A DNA stretch of 6,674 bases from Armatimonadetes bacterium UBA5419 (GTDB taxonomy: Bacteria; Armatimonadota; UBA10988): positions 5,809 through 12,482 of the forward strand of contig DHNJ01000187.1 in the NCBI GenBank assembly GCA_002409445.1. Direction: 5' to 3'. The first letter of the stretch is position 1. Every line of letters begins with the position of its first letter. The translations under genes and the position numbers were made by a program. The notes beneath the pieces are model-generated. The model did not search any database and was not told the DNA's origin. It saw only the letters and a program-made list of their open reading frames with translations. This document shows positions 1-6,397 of this stretch, piece by piece.

Positions 1-4
1 CTAT

Positions 5-72
5 CAGCCCACGCCACATGCGGGGATTCTGGCGCCGGCTCCCCGCCCCCAAAGGCCGCGCAGCCCACGCCA
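5..72. repeat. 12-bp direct repeat pair at the left edge
   Basis: The 12-mer CAGCCCACGCCA occurs at 5-16 and again at 61-72, 56 bp apart start to start, in the stretch downstream of the minus-strand gene that ends at 126. No gene is supported in 1-125 on either strand. A shorter related match (CTATCAGCCCA, 1-11) recurs at 714-724 inside murJ. No transposon or att-like feature accompanies the repeats, so chance or an old duplication is the simplest reading. Confidence 0.35.
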
Positions 73-97
73 GGGGCGCGAGCTGCGAAGGGCTGGG

Positions 98-114
98 GGC
101 CGCGCGGGGCGGCC
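98..114 (-). terminator. GC hairpin downstream of the 153-aa gene (weak)
   Basis: GGCCGC (98-103) pairs perfectly with GCGGCC (109-114) around a 5-nt loop. It lies 12 bp past the stop codon of the minus-strand gene ending at 126, where a transcription terminator would be expected. No T-run follows in the minus direction (the next bases read CCCCAGC), so it is not a canonical intrinsic terminator. It could be an unusual terminator or a 3'-end stabilising hairpin. Confidence 0.2.
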
Positions 115-125
115 GGAAGGAGGAC

Positions 126-587
126 TTACTTCTCGGCTGGGGCGCCCGGGGCGGGGCCGAGCCGCAGGCTCGAGTGAACGACTGCGTTGTTGGCCTCGGT
201 GTCGACCAAGCGGACGTCATCGATGCGGTCGCCGACCAGCGTCTCGTACTTCGGCCCACGCAGGATCTGGACCCTGTTGGCGAAGCGCAGCGGCTGCCCG
301 TTCTCGGTCACGGGGGTGCCGTCGGCGAAGATCAGCGCGTAGCGCCGAGGCTTCTCGCTCTGCGGCCCGCGCCGCGTGGTCGCCCGCCGGCTGGCGCCGA
401 CCAGGCCCTGGGCCGCAGCCGCCAGGCCGGTGTAGTCCAGGCTCATCCCGACGCCCAGGGCGGCGGCTTTGTCCGTCAGCACCGGGCCGATCTCCGCCAG
501 CGTGGCAAGGTCGTTGCGAATGCCGGAGACCAGGTTCTCGTACCGGCGCGACAGTTCCGCGAAACTAAGTTCACTCCACTCAGTCAT
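126..587 (-). CDS. uncharacterised 153-residue protein
   Basis: I do not recognise the family. The protein has two visible parts. Residues 1-70 look helical and amphipathic with many Ala, Leu and charged residues. Residues 80-143 have alternating hydrophobic residues typical of a small beta-rich domain (segments around RYALIF, RVQILRG and DDVRLVD). The end is Pro/Ala-rich. There is no signal peptide, no membrane segment and no cysteine, so a soluble cytoplasmic protein is likely. Coding is supported by strong third-position GC on this strand, a GGAG ribosome site at 597-600 (9 nt before the ATG), and a good promoter candidate just upstream. The 190-codon frame on the opposite strand is a GC shadow and lacks such signals. 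The gene follows murJ by 55 bp in the same direction but seems able to be transcribed on its own. Its function is unknown, and linkage to cell-wall synthesis rests on position only. Confidence 0.8.
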   Translation of the reverse strand: MTEWSELSFAELSRRYENLVSGIRNDLATLAEIGPVLTDKAAALGVGMSLDYTGLAAAAQGLVGASRRATTRRGPQSEKPRRYALIFADGTPVTENGQPLRFANRVQILRGPKYETLVGDRIDDVRLVDTEANNAVVHSSLRLGPAPGAPAEK

Positions 588-596
588 TGATGCCTA

Positions 597-600
597 CTCC
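597..600 (-). promoter_or_regulatory. ribosome binding site of the 153-aa gene
   Basis: On the minus strand GGAG, followed by TAGG, stands 9 nt before the ATG at 585-587. It fixes the start codon of the uncharacterised gene and is one of the clearer ribosome sites in the window. Confidence 0.6.
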
Positions 601-617
601 AGGTGGTTGGTATCATC

Positions 618-646
618 AGTCTAAGTTCGACCGCGTATTTCGTCAA
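618..646 (-). promoter_or_regulatory. sigma70-type promoter for the 153-aa gene, overlapping the murJ stop codon
   Basis: Reading the minus strand, TTGACG (641-646) is a 5/6 match to the -35 box and TAGACT (618-623) a 4/6 match to the -10 box, with exactly 17 bp between them. Transcription would start near 611, giving a leader of roughly 24 nt that contains the GGAG ribosome site. The TGA in the -35 box is itself the murJ stop codon (643-645). The stretch is visibly more AT-rich than its surroundings. This suggests that the downstream gene can be expressed independently of murJ read-through. Confidence 0.55.
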
Positions 647-2301
647 GAGTCGCCTCTCCGGCCGCCCAGCCGCTGCCGCAACTGACCCATCAGGCCGCGC
701 AGCGACTTGACTTCTATCAGCCCAAGCCCAAGTGCGGCCAAGACGTACACCACTGTACCCAGACCCAAGCTTAACCCGCCCACGGCCCAGGCATGTTGTA
801 AACCCAGACTTAACAGACCGGCACGGCAACCGCTTATCGCCAGCGTCAGACAACCGGTCGCCACGAGCGTCTTGAGGATGTCGACCGCTAGCTGTCGCCC
901 GCCCAACAGCCCGATCTTGCGCCGCAGCAGGACCAGCAGCGCGCCGAAGTAGAGCCAGGCGGAGAGCGTTGTCGCCAACGCCAGGCCGAGATACCGCGCC
1001 TCGGCGCCGCGCCAGCCGTCGAACAGGGCCATGAACAGCAGGTTCAGCCCGATGAAGATGACCGTCACCACCGACCCGGTCCAAGGCGGTGTGCGCGTGT
1101 CCTGCAGGGCATAGAACGCCCGGCCGACCAGCTGCTCGCCGCACCAGGCGTAGATGCCCAGGGCGAACAGCCACAGCACGCCCGCGACGACCAGCGTGTC
1201 GGGGCGGGCGAAGTTGCCCCGCTCGAAGAGCATCGCCACCAGCTCGACGCGCAGGACGATCAGCGCCGCGGTGATCGGCAGCGCGCCGAGCGCCAGCTGG
1301 CGCAGGCCGTGGATCAGCGTCTGCTTGAACAGCGGGCGCTGGCTGGGGTCGGCGAGGTTGGCCAGCGTGGCGTAGAAGCTCGTCGCCACGCCCTGGCCCA
1401 GGACGCCCACGGGCAGCATCATCAGCCGGTACGCGCGGTCCAACGCCGTCGCCTGGCCCGCCGCGCCGTAGCGGATCGCGAACCAGCGGTTGATCTGCGT
1501 GTCGACCAGCGGCATCGACAGCGAGAAGATCACCGGCAGCATCATCACCAGCACCCGCCGCGCGCCCGGGTGCCGCCAGTTGAACGAAAGGCGTAGGCCC
1601 GGCTCATAGCGGCTGACGGCCCACAGCTGGAGGATCAGGTTGCCCAGAAACGCGCCGATCAGCCCGCCCCAGACCAGCCCCTGCACGCCCGTCGGCCCCA
1701 GCATCCAGCCACCGGCGAAGCAGCCAACGATCAGCCCGAGGTTGTAGATCGTCGGGCCGAGCCCCGGGACGACAAACTCGCGGCGGACATACTGCATGCC
1801 CATCAGCACCCCGCCGCCGAAGAACGCGATCTGCGCGGGCAGGACAATGCGCGTCATCGTCAGCACGCGGTGGTAATCCGCCCAGCGCCAATCCGAGCCC
1901 GGCAGCCCGACGCCTGGGGTCCCGACCCAGCGGACCAGCGGCGCCGAGAAGACCTCGAGCAGCAGCACCGAGACGATCGCGATGGTCATCCACAGCGTGA
2001 AGACCACGCTGGCCAACTCCGCGGCCGCCGCCTCGCCTTGCTCGCGCCGGTACTCGGTGTAGACCGGGATGAACGAACTGGAGAGCACGCCGCCGGCGAT
2101 CATGAACATCAACAGGTCCGGCACCTGCAGCGCGGCGGCATAGGAGTCGGTATAGATCGTCTGCCCAAAGACCCCCGCCACCGACACATCGCGCGCCAGC
2201 CCGGCGATGCGGCTGAGCATAATCAGCGCCGCCGACACCAACGCCCCACGCGTCGCCGCCCGCATCGTCGCGGCGGAAGCTGGGGCAGGGTCTTGGGACA
2301 T
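643..2301 (-). CDS. murJ: MurJ/MviN family lipid II flippase
   Basis: This is an integral inner-membrane protein that moves the peptidoglycan precursor lipid II to the outer face of the membrane (MOP superfamily, MVF/MurJ family). The N-terminal signature SRIAGLARD (30-38) aligns with E. coli SRVLGFARD, retaining the equivalents of essential Arg18 and Arg24 (R31, R37) and of Asp39 (D52). The segment SSFIPVYTEY (about 75-84), and YRLMMLPVGVLG near 291-302 with the equivalent of Arg270, are also typical. About 14 hydrophobic segments run through the 552 residues; E. coli MurJ has 511. Where E. coli has Arg52-Arg53, this protein has Met65-Phe66, and Glu57 is replaced by Gly70. I believe such sequences occur in non-proteobacterial MurJ. 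No clear Shine-Dalgarno precedes the ATG at 2299-2301, so the next Met (residue 13) cannot be excluded as the start. The last 70 or so codons use rarer, AT-richer codons, including three TTA. Confidence 0.93.
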   Translation of the reverse strand: MSQDPAPASAATMRAATRGALVSAALIMLSRIAGLARDVSVAGVFGQTIYTDSYAAALQVPDLLMFMIAGGVLSSSFIPVYTEYRREQGEAAAAELASVVFTLWMTIAIVSVLLLEVFSAPLVRWVGTPGVGLPGSDWRWADYHRVLTMTRIVLPAQIAFFGGGVLMGMQYVRREFVVPGLGPTIYNLGLIVGCFAGGWMLGPTGVQGLVWGGLIGAFLGNLILQLWAVSRYEPGLRLSFNWRHPGARRVLVMMLPVIFSLSMPLVDTQINRWFAIRYGAAGQATALDRAYRLMMLPVGVLGQGVATSFYATLANLADPSQRPLFKQTLIHGLRQLALGALPITAALIVLRVELVAMLFERGNFARPDTLVVAGVLWLFALGIYAWCGEQLVGRAFYALQDTRTPPWTGSVVTVIFIGLNLLFMALFDGWRGAEARYLGLALATTLSAWLYFGALLVLLRRKIGLLGGRQLAVDILKTLVATGCLTLAISGCRAGLLSLGLQHAWAVGGLSLGLGTVVYVLAALGLGLIEVKSLRGLMGQLRQRLGGRRGDS

Positions 2302-2327
2302 AGTGGAGTGGGTCTACTGCGCCCCTG

Positions 2328-2356
2328 AGGCTAGCACAGGCGACGGCGAGGAGCAA
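2328..2356 (-). promoter_or_regulatory. weak promoter candidate for murJ
   Basis: On the minus strand TTGCTC (2351-2356) and TAGCCT (2328-2333) are separated by 17 bp. Each matches only 3 of 6 consensus bases, and the -10 keeps the important first TA and last T. The -10 box ends 26 nt before the murJ ATG, which would give a short leader of about 20 nt. This spacing is plausible, but the element is too weak to assert. Confidence 0.25.
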
Positions 2357-2396
2357 TGCGGGCGGGCGGCGGCGCTCCGCGGTGGCGCGTTGTACC

Positions 2397-2426
2397 GCCG
2401 CCGCTTCGGCGGCAGTGCCGCGGCAC
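2397..2426. repeat. hairpin adjoining a perfect 12-bp palindrome
   Basis: GCCGCCG (2397-2403) pairs with CGGCGGC (2407-2413) across a 3-nt loop, giving a 7-bp GC stem. One base later GTGCCGCGGCAC (2415-2426) is its own reverse complement. Neither arm is followed by a T-run. The pair lies about 95-125 bp upstream of murJ and 140-170 bp upstream of the first plus-strand ATG. A protein-binding operator or an RNA structure are both possible. GC-rich sequence makes short inverted repeats common, so the role is unproven. Confidence 0.4.
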
Positions 2427-2467
2427 ACCTTGGCCCAACCGGACCACCAACGACCCCGGCGCCCTAG

Positions 2468-2494
2468 CCCGCCTCGGGCGGGTCCTGTTACACT
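2468..2494 (+). promoter_or_regulatory. hairpin plus extended -10 promoter candidate for the flippase transcript
   Basis: TGTTACACT (2486-2494) reads as an extended -10 element: TG, one base, then TACACT, which matches 4 of 6 consensus bases. There is no good -35 box. That position is occupied by an inverted repeat, CCCGCC (2468-2473) with GGCGGG (2477-2482). Transcription would begin near 2501, leaving about 65 nt before the ATG of the short ORF at 2566. It is the best plus-strand promoter-like sequence in the divergent region, but support is modest. Confidence 0.3.
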
Positions 2495-2565
2495 GGCGCC
2501 TCGAGCAACACGACCAGCGGGGCAGGTGCCGGTTGGCGCGCGTCCAACGCTGAGGACGTAGATCC

Positions 2566-2691
2566 ATGGCGCGCGCAGAGCAGCCAGGCGGGTGGCCGAT
2601 GATGGTCATCCCCAGCCTGTGGATTGGGGGCCTGGAGCGGCGGGCGGCGCACCCACGGTCCGGTAGGGGCCGGAGTGACGAGAAGACGTAG
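2566..2691 (+). CDS. 41-codon ORF coupled to the flippase, with a GT4-like N-terminal motif (possible gene remnant)
   Basis: The frame runs from ATG 2566 to TAG 2689-2691. The last base of the stop is the first base of the flippase GTG, the arrangement expected for translational coupling. GAGG at 2552-2555 stands 10 nt before the ATG. Residues 13-25, MVIPSLWIGGLER, closely resemble the start of family 4 glycosyltransferases, whose first strand and glycine loop typically read like VIPSL-x-x-GG-x-ER. After that the sequence loses any glycosyltransferase character (Arg/Gly/Ser-rich) and ends. The two other forward frames do not continue the domain. It may be the stub left by a deletion in a glycan gene cluster, a short leader peptide controlling flippase translation, or chance. 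It is much too short to be an enzyme. Confidence 0.35.
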   Translation: MARAEQPGGWPMMVIPSLWIGGLERRAAHPRSGRGRSDEKT

Positions 2692-4064
2692 TGGTTGATG
2701 GTCCGACCGACACGGTGACACCAGAGCCTGCGCCGCCCGTGGTGGCGTCGACGCGGAGCACGATCAAGGGTGGGTCGATCCTCTATGTGGGGCGCGTGGC
2801 GGGCATGGCGCTGTCGTTCCCGACCGCCATGATGGCCACCGCCGTGCTCGGACCCGCCGACTACGGGCGCTGGGGCGCCGCGCTCGCGCTGGCCACGCTG
2901 ATCAAGTCGCTAGTCTCGTTCGAGACGTCGCGCCCGCTCTCGCGCTACCTGCTGGCCAGCCGGCGCCAGGGCGATGTCACGCGTTCGCGCGCGTTGCTCT
3001 CCTCGGCGTTGGGGTGTGACCTGGTGACCAGCGCGGTGGCGCTCGGCCTGACCGCGGTTGTCGGCCTGCTCACCCGGCACGCCGGCGGCTCCGTGCAGGA
3101 ACGCCTGGCCAGCATCCTCGCCGCGCTCGGCCTGCTCCTCATGTTCACCGACCGCACCTTCCTCAGCGTGGCCCGCGACGCACACCGCTACCGTCTGATG
3201 GCCGTCTACTCGGCGCTCTGGCCCGCCTTGCAGGTCGTCTCGATCTTCATTCTGCGCCAGACTGGGCACCTGAACCTGGTCACCCTGGCCGCCTCCTACG
3301 CGCTCACCGCGGGCCTCACCATGCTCGGGCAGACGCAGGCCCTGCGCCGGCTGCTGCCCAACTACGGCCTCCGCCTGCGGCAGATGTCGCTACGCGTCGC
3401 CTGGCGGGAGCGCCACCGCCTCGCCGAGTTCTGGGTGTTCATGGGCCAGATGTATGTCAGCGCCATGCTCGGCGCTCTCGTCGCGGGCGGCGACATGTTG
3501 ATCGTCCGCTGGCTCGCCGGGCCAGAACAGACCGGCTACTACAAGGTGGCCAAGCAGTTCTCGAGTGCACTCTTCGGCCCCACGGTAGCTATCACCACCA
3601 TCAGCTACCAGCACATCAACGAGTACCTGAGCGCCGGGCAGTACGGCGCGCTGCGGGCGTGGCTCAAACGCCTGATGAAGCTTTGGGTCCCCCTCTATGG
3701 GGGTAGCGTCGTCGCGGTGATCATCCTCCTGCCGTGGCTGGTCAGGACGCTGTTCGGACCTCTATATATGCCGGCGGCGCTGCCGAGCCAGGTGCTGGCC
3801 GTGGGCGCGGGCCTGGGTGGGGTCATGCTGTTCGCCCAACCAACGGTGCAGCTCGGCGGCGAGTATGGCCGGCTCGTTCGCTTCCTGGCGCTCAACGTGC
3901 CCGTGGCTATCCTGCTGATGCTGGGCGGGGCCCGCTATGCTGGCGCGGTCGGCGTCGCGGGCGCTCTGGTGCTCTACAACGCGGCCAACAACCTCTACGG
4001 CCTGCGTTTGGCCTGGCGCATCTTGCAGCGGCGCGACACCGCGCCGGCGCCCGCCCCGCGCTAG
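2691..4064 (+). CDS. Wzx-like oligosaccharide/polysaccharide flippase (MOP superfamily)
   Basis: This is a 457-residue polytopic membrane protein of the polysaccharide biosynthesis/export (Wzx/RfbX-like) type. The family moves undecaprenyl-linked glycan units across the inner membrane. After a Pro-rich cytoplasmic N-terminus of about 25 residues come 12 or so hydrophobic segments (about 28-53, 61-76, 105-127, 138-155, 168-188, 194-212, 246-268, 292-306, 334-351, 363-383, 396-413, 416-432). Family-like features are LGPADYGRWGAALAL (53-67) and the second-half equivalent around LAGPEQTGYYKVAKQF (275-290). The GTG start shares a base with the stop of the preceding short ORF. A weak AG-rich ribosome site (GAGAAG, 2680-2685) lies 5 nt upstream, so coupling may help initiation. 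No glycosyltransferases or polymerase are in the window, so the glycan it carries is unknown. It runs divergently from murJ, which belongs to the same superfamily but is not closely similar. Confidence 0.87.
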   Translation: MVDGPTDTVTPEPAPPVVASTRSTIKGGSILYVGRVAGMALSFPTAMMATAVLGPADYGRWGAALALATLIKSLVSFETSRPLSRYLLASRRQGDVTRSRALLSSALGCDLVTSAVALGLTAVVGLLTRHAGGSVQERLASILAALGLLLMFTDRTFLSVARDAHRYRLMAVYSALWPALQVVSIFILRQTGHLNLVTLAASYALTAGLTMLGQTQALRRLLPNYGLRLRQMSLRVAWRERHRLAEFWVFMGQMYVSAMLGALVAGGDMLIVRWLAGPEQTGYYKVAKQFSSALFGPTVAITTISYQHINEYLSAGQYGALRAWLKRLMKLWVPLYGGSVVAVIILLPWLVRTLFGPLYMPAALPSQVLAVGAGLGGVMLFAQPTVQLGGEYGRLVRFLALNVPVAILLMLGGARYAGAVGVAGALVLYNAANNLYGLRLAWRILQRRDTAPAPAPR

Positions 4065-4080
4065 CCGGCCGGCCGGCCGG
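4065..4080 (+). repeat. (CCGG)4 tandem repeat directly after the flippase stop codon
   Basis: Four perfect copies of CCGG begin at the base after the TAG of the flippase gene. The 16-mer is also a perfect palindrome and can fold as a 6-bp stem with a 4-nt loop. No T-run follows, so it is not a standard terminator. A tetranucleotide tract of this kind could vary in length by slippage but, being outside the reading frame, would not switch the gene. It might act as a transcript 3'-end structure. Confidence 0.5.
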
Positions 4081-4111
4081 GCTGGGCCGGGCCATGCCAC
4101 CGCGCCGCCGT

Positions 4112-4140
4112 TTGCCAGGCCCTGCGCCCAGGCTTACCAT
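4112..4140 (+). promoter_or_regulatory. sigma70-type promoter for the tdh-kbl-GNAT operon
   Basis: TTGCCA (4112-4117) matches the -35 box at 5 of 6 bases and TACCAT (4135-4140) the -10 box at 4 of 6, with exactly 17 bp between them. Transcription would start near 4147, only about 12 nt before the tdh ATG, with the GGGAG ribosome site (4148-4152) at the very 5' end of the message. It is one of the two best promoter matches in the window and separates the threonine operon from the flippase gene. Confidence 0.5.
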
Positions 4141-4158
4141 GGGGGATGGGAGCAAGGC

Positions 4159-5205
<1,047 letters not shown>

Positions 5206-5206
5206 G

Positions 5207-6397
5207 ATGTTACCTGAATCGTTTGCCCAACGCCTGAACGACGAGCTGGACGCGGTGCGGGCCGCGGGGCTGTACAAGGACGAGCGGATCATCACCAGCC
5301 CGCAGCAGGCGGTGATCGAGACCACGGCCGCCGGCGCGACGCTGAACCTCTGCGCCAACAACTACCTCGGCCTGGCCAACCACCCGGCCCTGCGCGCCGC
5401 GGCCGCCGCCGCGCTCGACCGCTGGGGCCTGGGCCTGGCCTCCGTGCGCTTCATCTGCGGCACGCAGGGGCCCCACCGCGAGCTCGAAGCGCGCCTGGCC
5501 GAGTTCCTCGGGCTCGACGAGGCGATCCTCTACACCTCCTGCTTCGATGCCAACGGCGGCCTCTTCGAGCCGCTGCTCGATGCCTCCGACGCGATCTTCT
5601 CCGACGCGCTGAACCACGCCTCGATCATCGACGGCGTGCGCTTGTGCAAGGCCCAGCGCTACCGCTACGCCAACGGCGACCTCGACGAGCTCGAGAGCCA
5701 GCTGCGCGCGGCGAAGGACGCGCGGACGCGGCTGATCATCACCGATGGCGTCTTCTCGATGGACGGGCTGATCGCCGACCTGGCCGGCATCTGCGACCTG
5801 GCCGACCGCTACGACGCGCTGGTCGCCGTCGACGACTCGCACGCGGTCGGCTTCCTCGGCGCGCGCGGCCGCGGCAGCCACGAGCACTGCGGCGTGCTCG
5901 ACCGCGTCGACATCATCACCGGCACCCTGGGCAAGGCGCTGGGCGGCGCGAGCGGCGGCTATACGGCCGCGCGCGGGCCGATCGTCGAGCTACTGCGCCA
6001 GCGCTCGCGGCCGTACCTGTTCAGCAACACGCTGGCCCCGCCGCTGGTCGCCGCCGCGCTGGCCGCGCTGGATCTGCTCGAGGCCAGCACCGAGCTGCGC
6101 GACCGCCTCGAGACCAACACCGCCTACTTCCGCGGCCGGATGACCGAGCTGGGCTTCAACATCACCCCCGGCGTCCACCCGATCGTCCCGGTCATGGTCG
6201 GCGACGCGGCGTTGGCCGGGCGCATCGCGGCGGCCATGCTGAACCATGGCGTCTACGTCATCGGCTTCAGCTACCCCGTCGTGCCCCAGGACAAGGCGCG
6301 CATCCGCTGCCAGATCTCCGCGGTCCACAGCCGCGACGACCTCGACCGCGCGGTCGACGCGTTCGTCGCCGTGCGCGAGGAGTTGGGCTGGCGGTGA
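5207..6397 (+). CDS. kbl: 2-amino-3-ketobutyrate CoA ligase (glycine C-acetyltransferase)
   Basis: This PLP enzyme of the alpha-oxoamine synthase family cleaves 2-amino-3-ketobutyrate with CoA into glycine and acetyl-CoA, completing the pathway begun by Tdh. It has 396 residues (E. coli: 398) with near-continuous similarity to E. coli Kbl. CANNYLGLANHP (49-60) and SVRFICGTQ (79-87) are family blocks. SDALNHASIIDG (132-143) contains His137, which stacks on PLP. VDDSHAVGF (208-216) contains Asp209, which binds the PLP nitrogen. GTLGKALGGASGG (239-251) contains Lys243, the Schiff-base lysine. The ATG is one base after the tdh stop, with GAGG (5194-5197) inside the end of tdh, so the two are co-transcribed and probably co-translated. 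Codon 2 is TTA, rare in this window. Gene order is tdh then kbl, the reverse of E. coli. Tight coupling makes sense because the shared intermediate decarboxylates spontaneously to aminoacetone. Confidence 0.97.
   Translation: MLPESFAQRLNDELDAVRAAGLYKDERIITSPQQAVIETTAAGATLNLCANNYLGLANHPALRAAAAAALDRWGLGLASVRFICGTQGPHRELEARLAEFLGLDEAILYTSCFDANGGLFEPLLDASDAIFSDALNHASIIDGVRLCKAQRYRYANGDLDELESQLRAAKDARTRLIITDGVFSMDGLIADLAGICDLADRYDALVAVDDSHAVGFLGARGRGSHEHCGVLDRVDIITGTLGKALGGASGGYTAARGPIVELLRQRSRPYLFSNTLAPPLVAAALAALDLLEASTELRDRLETNTAYFRGRMTELGFNITPGVHPIVPVMVGDAALAGRIAAAMLNHGVYVIGFSYPVVPQDKARIRCQISAVHSRDDLDRAVDAFVAVREELGWR

Larger units (their letters stand above)
2302..2565. other. divergent intergenic region without a supported gene
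   Basis: This 264-bp stretch lies between the murJ start on the minus strand and the first ATG I support on the plus strand. It is very GC-rich, and the short frames crossing it have no ribosome site or recognisable sequence. It contains a weak minus-strand promoter candidate, a hairpin next to a perfect palindrome (2397-2426), a second hairpin (2468-2482) and an extended -10 element (2486-2494). Because the flanking genes point outwards, the hairpins are unlikely to be terminators of either flanking gene. Confidence 0.6.

Noticed and set aside
18..590. A 190-codon plus-strand frame opposite the 153-residue gene
   Set aside because: It is longer than the minus-strand gene but has Arg/Gly/Ala/Gln-rich low-information sequence. 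The minus strand has the promoter, the ribosome site and the better third-position GC pattern.
1604..2428. A 274-codon minus-strand frame overlapping murJ
   Set aside because: It is another frame of murJ, Arg/Ala/Gly-rich without recognisable motifs, while the murJ frame shows conserved family motifs across the same bases.
2356..2553. 65-codon plus-strand frame in the divergent region
   Set aside because: Arg/Pro-rich, with no ribosome site and no recognisable sequence; it crosses the hairpins and the promoter-like element and looks like random open GC-rich sequence.
3689..3705. Inverted repeat CCCCC / GGGGG within the flippase gene
   Set aside because: A 5-bp stem inside well-supported coding sequence with no T-run; most likely chance.
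5210..5887. A 225-codon minus-strand frame within kbl
   Set aside because: Val/Ala/Glu/Gly-rich antisense shadow; Kbl on the plus strand is certain.
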